Below, in pieces: positions 57,194-64,000 of a stretch of DNA of 64,000 nt. The notes beneath the pieces are model-generated. The model made no database searches. It saw only the letters and a list, made by a program, of their open reading frames with translations, and was not told the DNA's origin. This DNA comes from Rhyzopertha dominica (Eukaryota > Arthropoda > Insecta > Coleoptera > Bostrichidae). The stretch's first letter is position 1. Each line of letters begins with the position of its first letter. The DNA is taken from contig QCXZ01000003.1 in NCBI GenBank assembly GCA_025024175.1, forward strand, positions 3,038,001 through 3,102,000, in the 5' to 3' direction. The position numbers and the translations under genes are program-made.

Positions 57194-60100
57194 ATGTTTT
57201 CTCGCTGCATTAGACTGAAAACACACAAGAAATGCTGCGGTAGAAGGTGTATTGGAAATGGAAGGACGATTTTAAAGCAAGCTAATGTCGATGGCGTAGT
57301 CCCACCCCCGCTGGATCTTGTGCCTCCTCCCAAACATGCAAGGGTCGTTGTGTGCGGAGGAGGAGTTATGGGCGCTTCCGTTGCTTATAACCTGGCAAAG
57401 CTTGGATGGGGCGCTGAAACCGTACTGATAGAACAGAACAGGTTAGCGCTGTCATTCTAATGAAGAAAAGGTTAGAACTCCAAACAACATGTTCTTTTGC
57501 AGAATTGGTGGCGGAACGACGTGGCATTCGTCAGGACTTATAGGAGTATTTAAGCCGAGCTTGTCACAAGTTCGTTTGGCTCAGTCGAGCGTAGCGTTGT
57601 ATAAAGAACTGGAAACGAAAGGCTTATCTACAGGTTGGAAACAATGCGGCAGCTTGAACGTTGCTCGAACTAAGGATAGAATGATTGTGTTTCGCAGAAT
57701 GAAGGCTCAAGCAGTGTAAGATAGCTGCATTAGTAATATTTTGTGGTCTGAATGTAAGTGGTAGGTAACCGTAAATATGGTTGTTTATTTTGGTGTGCTT
57801 AAAAGCTAGACATACCTACACCATTTGTCCTAGTAGTAATGCAGTTAAGAAGTTTATTCAAGGTATCATTACAAAGGCTTAAAACTTTTCGAAGTACCTG
57901 CCTTTTCCATGCATGATACACAACCGATTACATATCCTGGATTGTGGCAGTTTGGACTAGTGCTTTCAAAATTAGAAAACCTTGTATTCGTTATTCAGAT
58001 ATGTTTCTTGATTTTATACAGGTTTGTAGTACGATACATTTTTGCTAATTACTTTGAAATAAAGAAAAAAGGCTTACCTAGTGGTTGCATTCAGGCCATG
58101 ATTTCATATTTTAATTAACTCTTTTATGCAGTTCATGGAAAATTGACTGTGAGCTTTTAACACCAGAAGAATGCCAAACAAAATGTCCACTGTTACGTGT
58201 GGATGATTTACAAGGTGGTCTATGGATTCCTGGTGATGGAGTAGGCGATCCATACGAGACTTGCATGTCCTTAGTCAATGAAGCTAAAAAAATGGGTGAG
58301 GACGTTTAACTATGCCCTTTCAATTCGTTATTCTGCTTTTCTATATTTTATAGTACATTTCATTGTCTCTTCTATCTTTAGGAGTCAAAGTTATTGAAAA
58401 CTGTACAGTACAAAAAATCAGTCAAACCAACGGCAGAATTTCCGGCATTGACACCGATCTGGGCACCGTCAACTGTGAATTCTTTGTGAACTGCGCTGGC
58501 TTCTGGGCCAGGGGTGTGGGCCAGCTTTCCGAACCGTACGTCAAAGTCCCACTCCATGCCGTCGAACACTATTATTTGCATACGAAACCTATACCGGGAC
58601 TTGACAGTATGACACCTGGTAACACGAAATCGGGTATGTGAAAGAACTGGTGTCGATAAATATGTGTTGCAGTTGTCCGCGATCAGGATGGATACATTTA
58701 CTTCAGGGAGAACAATGGAAAATTATTGGCAGGTGGATTCGAACCAGTTGCTAAACCTGCGTTCGAGGATGGAAAAATTCCAAGTAAGTGGGCTTGCTTC
58801 ATTCGTTGTGAGATGATTCGTTTGCTTTTGAAGTAGCCAAATATTGATCAGGCATTTATTTTTTGATGTGGAATTATTGTTGAAATAACCAGCTTAGTTT
58901 AAAACGGCCAGAAGAGATAACAACTATTCTATTTAAAAAATGATTTTTGGTTTATAAATTCTTTACTAATATTTTCCACTAGACAGTTGATCTTTCAAGA
59001 TGGTAGGTTTTATTAAAAGAAGCTTAAAAATTTTTAATATTAATTGTATAAAATCTGGTTATACAGGGTGTCCCATGAATCAATGGCCAAACTGAAACCA
59101 TGATTCTAGAGATACATCTACATCCAAATTTACTTCCTAAGGGAGCTACACTCCCTTAAAGATGCAACCCCAAACACTGTTTCTATTTAATTTCTCTAAA
59201 ACTTCTGGGTATAATTAAATGAAATTGTTTTATCAAACTTTATATGATAAATAAGGTTGTCTAAGAATAATTTCAAAATTTTGTTTAAAAGCAGGTTATA
59301 ATGTAAGGGGTGGCGGTGAAAATCATTAAAAGAGTACAAGAAAATACAGATATCAAAAACAGAATTATGAATATTTCTGAAGGTATTCTTGTATTCTACA
59401 TTAGTAAATCTAATGTAGTGTATTGACGTTCCATAAAAAAATTAGTTGTTTTTAACACAGTTAAAAAAAATATCTAGCTTTCGATCACTCACCTTTTGAA
59501 TACTTTACACTAAACTTGTATAAGCAAGGACTTGGTTCATTTTACCACATTTATGTTAAAAGAATTTCACCAAAAAAAATCTGCCTATTAGTTATTACTC
59601 ATATTTTAGAGTTTTCATAAACACTGTCATAGAATTTTGAAATTCCTTATTTTTCAGTAAACAGCAAGGATCGTTATCTGCCTGAGGATTGGGATCATTT
59701 TCACGTTCTTCTCGAGCAAATGCTTCATAGAGTTCCAAGTTTGGGCGCAGCTGTATTAGACAGGCTCTGTAACGGACCCGAAGCATTTAGCCCAGATTGC
59801 AAGTGGATTGTAGGAGAAGCACCTGAGGTAATCACCTGAAGGTAATTAACTAACAATTAAAATTTTGTTATCTTTCTTATTCTTCAGATTCGCAACTATT
59901 TAGTCGCAGCAGGCATGAAAACGGTTGGCATCTCCGCTGCAGGAGGCGTCGGTCAAGCAACGGCTGAGATAATTGTCAAGGGGGAAACCGCCTTCGATAT
60001 GTACGAGCTGGAAGTCTCCAGGTTCTTAGGTTTGCACAATAACCGTAAATTCCTGCGGGATCGTGTCAAAGAAGTGCCTGGGATGCATTACGGACTCATA

Positions 60101-63100
60101 TATCCCCATCACGAGTTTCGTACTGGACGAAATTTGAGAATGTCGCCTGTTTATCCGAAACTGTGGGAGGCCGGAGCTGTTTTTGGACAGGTCATGGGAT
60201 ACGAGAGGCCGACGTGGTTTGATCCTAGTATTAACAAACATGGTGAGTACTTGAAAAAATTATATTAACTAAAGGTAGCCAATACATTTACGAAAAGTGG
60301 GCCCTGTCTAGGGACTGAGTTATTAGAAGAGAGATGGGCACATTCTATTTCATGGATCTTTCTCTACAAAAAAGCATACAAACATTTAATGTCATACGAC
60401 ATCACAGTTATAGTGAAAAGTCTAGGTCTATGTCGAACAAACTTTGGTGAGGTAATATCATGTGTGACGTGGTGTTAAGAAGTTTTGAGGCAAAAATCAA
60501 ATTTATGAGGAGAACATTATAGGCTAGAAGGGTCATGATCTATTCCCAAAATTTCAAACCAATTGATCCATAAATGATAAACTTACATTTGTACCCAGTT
60601 CCGTCACCAGACTTGGTCACACCAAAAAATTAATTTAAAACCAAATTATATATTCTATCAAAAAATGAAGCTATGAAGTCAATATCTTTTATAGTTAAGG
60701 AATAAATAAAAAACATCATTTAAAATTTTTAACTTTAGCACCCTGTATATCAAAAACAAGCGTTTTTGAAAAAAGTCTTAAAATCTTGTCAAACATTGTG
60801 GGTGTATTTCGAGGACACCCTGTATAATGAATTTAAGGTGAAACTTTTTCTGCCTTTTTTCCTTGTGGTTTGTAATGCAAAGAAACTGACATGAAAGGCC
60901 TGCAGTTTTCATTTCTCATAGTAAACTTTTCGAAAAAGGGGTGAGTGTGGTTGTTGAAATATAATTGATTAGCTGGCATCAGTATTCACTAAAAAAAATT
61001 GTTTGCAGAAAGTTTGTAAAGAAAAAACAATGGTGTTGACCTAATCCTACTCAAAGGGCTATTGCATGTTTTTAAATGGTACAAGGAAAAAGTTAAGATA
61101 ACTGTATGCCTGTTTAGTACTTATTTTAATGTTTTTTTAAATGAATATGGTTTAAAGTATTCTTTGTCAAATTTCTTCAGGTAATATGTGTTCTGTAGCC
61201 ATGATTCTTTTTACTTTGGTGAAAAATTAGTCACTTACAATTAATTTCTTCACTCATTGTATACACAATTTTAAAAGTTTGTAAATTTTAATTTTTTGGT
61301 AACTTTCATTCTTTTTTACTATGCTGATCCAGTCAGAAATCCAGTGATATTCTTAATTTTTTAATAATAAAGGGAACTAAAATCCGCATTTGGTTAGCAT
61401 CGTACAATTCTAAATCTTGACAGAATAATTTTTCTTTAGAACATTTGAGTTCTCTTAACTCAAAAATTACATTTTCTTCCTCAAGTATTTTACATAATAT
61501 TACGTCTCGGGTATTTGAGTATTTGTGTTACAGAGCAGGAATCTCATGACTGGTCCACACCATATAGGATAGCATACACCAACACGTTTGGAAAACCACC
61601 CTGGTTCGACCATGTCGCTTTAGAATACGCTGCTTGCCGTGAAACAGTAGGAATTAGTGATTATTCGTCATTCACAAAAATAGATCTCTGGGTAGGTATT
61701 CCTGAAGTAAGATAAAATTATGTGGGATAGTAGCATGAGTGTTGTTGTCTCGTTTTGCATGATAAAATTCAATTTTTTTCATATTGTCGGTTGGATATTG
61801 TTGATAATTGTGTTGCAGTCAAAAAATGATGAGGTCGTGAAAGCCTTGCAGTATGTCTGTTCTAATGACGTGGATGTCCCTATTGGCAGTATTATACACA
61901 CCGGTATGCAGAACAAGTATGGTGGCTATGAAAATGATTGCTCACTTGCGAGACTATCAGAAAACCAGTAAGTATACAAGTGTAAGAGGTTTAATTTTCT
62001 TCAAGCTCGACAAGAAGGAATCCCAAGAATTTAGAACTTTTAATATACAGGGGGTATTTTGTATACTGTATTTTCCATTAAATGAAAGAAAGTACCATTA
62101 CAATACCTGTGAAAAATAAGAGTCACTTTTAAACGAAAGGAGATAGACCAGTGAGGCTCTGGCTTTTCTAAAGATAAAAAGTATTATCACTTAAAATTTC
62201 GGACCACCCTGTTTATTAGTTTAGACCCTATTGCTTTAGGCAAAACAAATCCATTAACTGTCTTAGTCAGGTTGGAAAATTTTAACTCCCACCTCATATT
62301 AAATCACTTTTCTTGACAGTAAAATGACATGATGTTCAACTTTTGTACTGAAACTTGAAAATTAACTTTACTTTCAGCTATATGATGATTGCACCAACAA
62401 TCCAACAGACACGTTGCAAAGTGTGGCTGCAAAAACATCTGCCACCGACAGTCACACTTTCAGATGTCACAAGTATGTTCACAGCCCTTTGCATAATGGG
62501 ACCTTTCACGAGAACGTTGCTGTCCGAGTTAACAGACACAGATCTCAGCCCCAAAAATTTCCCCTTTTTCACATACAAAATGTTGGATGTTGGTTTGGCC
62601 AATGGTATTAGGACTATGAATATTACACATACTGGGGAGCTCGGCTATGTATTGTATATTCCAAATGAAGTAAGTGCTTGTGCATTTTTTTTGCATTTGA
62701 AGCTGTCAGTTTTTTTTAAATAATTCACTAAGAAATTACATTTCAGAGCTACGTTTTGATTCACCTGTTAATTACCTCATTAAAGTAATCTCGCATAGTT
62801 CCAGTTGATTAAAATTATTATCTAATACTCTTGATCTCATTTTCATGTAATGGAAGCTATTGTAAAGCAAACATTTTTTATTTGTACATACACGAATTGT
62901 CCAAGAATAAATTTCACATTTCAGTTTGCCTTACACGTTTACTCTAATTTAGTACAAGCTGGAGAAAAGTATGGTATGAGGCATGCCGGACATTATGCTA
63001 CTAGATCCTTGAGAGTTGAAAAGTTTTACGCATTTTGGGGACAGGATCTGGATACGAGAACTACTCCTTTGGAATGCGGAAGGATGTGGCGCGTAAAGTT

Positions 63101-63104
63101 TGAT
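57194..63104 (+). CDS. PDPR: Pyruvate dehydrogenase phosphatase regulatory subunit-like mitochondrial flavoprotein, C terminus beyond the window
   Basis: Eleven exons: 57194-57441, 57503-57715, 58132-58295, 58382-58618, 58673-58783, 59658-59827, 59888-60242, 61534-61691, 61819-61967, 62378-62669, 62925-63104. All are in phase (759 codons, ending phase 0 before GTAAGT). The family usually has about 880 residues, so about 110-120 remain past the edge. Residues 1-34 are Arg/Lys-rich without acids before residue 33, a mitochondrial presequence. FAD-binding GGGVMG spans 55-60 (DAO fold). The second half is a GcvT-like folate-type domain, with HTGMQNKYGGYENDCSLARL and TRSLRVEKFYAFWGQDL, both close to mammalian PDPR. 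PDPR regulates PDP1, which dephosphorylates and activates the pyruvate dehydrogenase complex. Sarcosine and dimethylglycine dehydrogenases are relatives, and His91 (TTWHSSG) is a feature they share. Several introns are only 54-61 bases. Confidence 0.93.
59060..59073. repeat. Solo TATACAGGGTGTCC end motif
   Basis: TATACAGGGTGTCC in a PDPR intron. The inverse GGACACCCTGTATA is at 60813-60826 in the next intron but one, and GCACCCTGTATA at about 60739. PDPR exons lie between them, so these are ends of separate small elements, not one insertion. Confidence 0.5.
60243..61533 (+). other. PDPR intron 7 (1.3 kb)
   Basis: AT-rich intron with GTGAGT and TTACAG ends. It contains two CACCCTGTATA motifs (about 60739 and 60816), the terminal signature of small DNA elements. 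Nothing else recognised. Confidence 0.45.
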
Positions 63105-64000
63105 GTAAGTTGATCTCTGCATAATTTTACTAAAAAGTATTGGACATTTTGAAGAACATCTTAATGAAGTATACAGTGTGAAAATAAAGCATAGAATATA
63201 AAAAAAATAAATATTTTAAAGACGATTGTTTTTCTGTATTTTGATGTTCATTATTTGTACTCACATGATAAGGTCATCAGATTTTTTTTAATAAAACCAA
63301 CCAAATTTTTATTCAAGGTACATAAACAACATAATTTCTAAAACAATGATTGGGATTTCAAAACTGCCACCTTTTTCTTGATGGAACATGTAGACTGATT
63401 ATGTTTTGCAGTATTCTTTAGATTTATTGTACACATTTCTTGTCATATTCGACACTTTAGATCACCCAAATCTTCTGGCTTGAAAATATAGACTTGATTT
63501 TAAGTAACACCAGGGAAAGAAATCGAGAGGTGTTATATCCAGAGATTTTCTTGGGCATTTAACACTACATGCAAAATGTGATAATCTATTTTCATTTATT
63601 TTGAAAAACAAAGAAATATTTGTTGAATGTTTCAGTGCACCAGTACTCCAATTGCACTTATTAGCAGTTTTGTTTTTTGTACACCTCAAAATCTTGGTCT
63701 ATGCATTTGCAAAAATAGCCAAATTAACATCAGAATGATTGATAAATTTGTGTATCATCAATGTATAAATGTACCTGACTTTATGTATCTCTAGTCAAAC
63801 CAGCTGCAATATTGAAATCATTGATTTATAAAAAAAACTTGCTAAACTGACATTATCTTTCTGTGGTAGGTAATCGTTGTAGCTTTCATTTCGCTCCAAT
63901 TCTTTTCAGCCTTAAAATTAGGAGGCTAAATCTTCATATATAATACAAGGCTAAAGAAAAAGACACAATTTATTTGGGAATATCATTTCGATAATTAGTT
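63105..64000 (+). other. PDPR intron, running off the window
   Basis: Starts GTAAGTTG after exon 11. No frame in it continues the PDPR sequence (expected to resume near a GMDFIGRDAL-like block), so the last exon or exons lie beyond position 64000. Confidence 0.5.

Noticed and set aside
59060..60826. A single 1.77-kb element bounded by TATACAGGGTGTCC and GGACACCCTGTATA
   Set aside because: PDPR exons 6 and 7 lie between the two ends, so they cannot bound one insertion; they are separate solo ends.

Overview
The window looks like a stretch of an insect nuclear genome. It is AT-rich, its genes are split by GT-AG introns of about 50 bases to more than 7 kb, and the space between exons is full of decayed DNA transposons, MITEs and retroelement pieces. 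It carries typical insect families: cysteine-type glutathione peroxidases, CD36-like receptors, a c-type lysozyme and an SLC36 transporter. The order cannot be fixed from sequence alone; a beetle is a guess. A few N bases mark unresolved positions.

Layout, left to right. (1) About 1.08-15.27 kb, plus strand: a five-exon SLC36/PAT-type proton-coupled amino-acid transporter. Its introns hold MITEs, a Penelope-like GIY-YIG fragment, a dead Tc1/mariner-like transposase and a hAT-like element with a perfect 8-bp target duplication. (2) About 18.0-20.9 kb: three glutathione peroxidase genes, one on minus and two on plus. (3) About 23.6-34.1 kb, minus: a ten-exon CD36/scavenger-receptor-B gene. One intron contains a fourth glutathione peroxidase gene on the opposite strand. 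(4) About 35.1-35.3 kb, minus: a probable 3'-terminal exon of an unidentified gene. (5) About 38.0-52.7 kb, minus: a second, nine-exon CD36 gene. Its largest intron holds a single-exon, GC-rich c-type lysozyme gene and a 2.2-kb hAT-like element; another intron holds a non-LTR reverse transcriptase remnant. (6) About 53.6-56.1 kb: a Ty3/gypsy RNase H-integrase fragment, a short tandem repeat and a single-exon basic hypothetical protein. (7) From 57.2 kb to the edge, plus: eleven exons of a mitochondrial PDPR-like flavoprotein (pyruvate dehydrogenase phosphatase regulatory subunit family), missing its C terminus.

For the five multi-exon genes I joined exons by hand. Every junction keeps reading phase, and the totals are whole codons: 530, 505 and 521 residues, plus 759 residues for the truncated PDPR. 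GPx-A has one proposed 47-bp intron. I saw no operon-like system, CRISPR array or RNA gene. The most notable architecture is two small oxidative-stress or immune genes (GPx and lysozyme) nested in introns of two neighbouring CD36-family genes.
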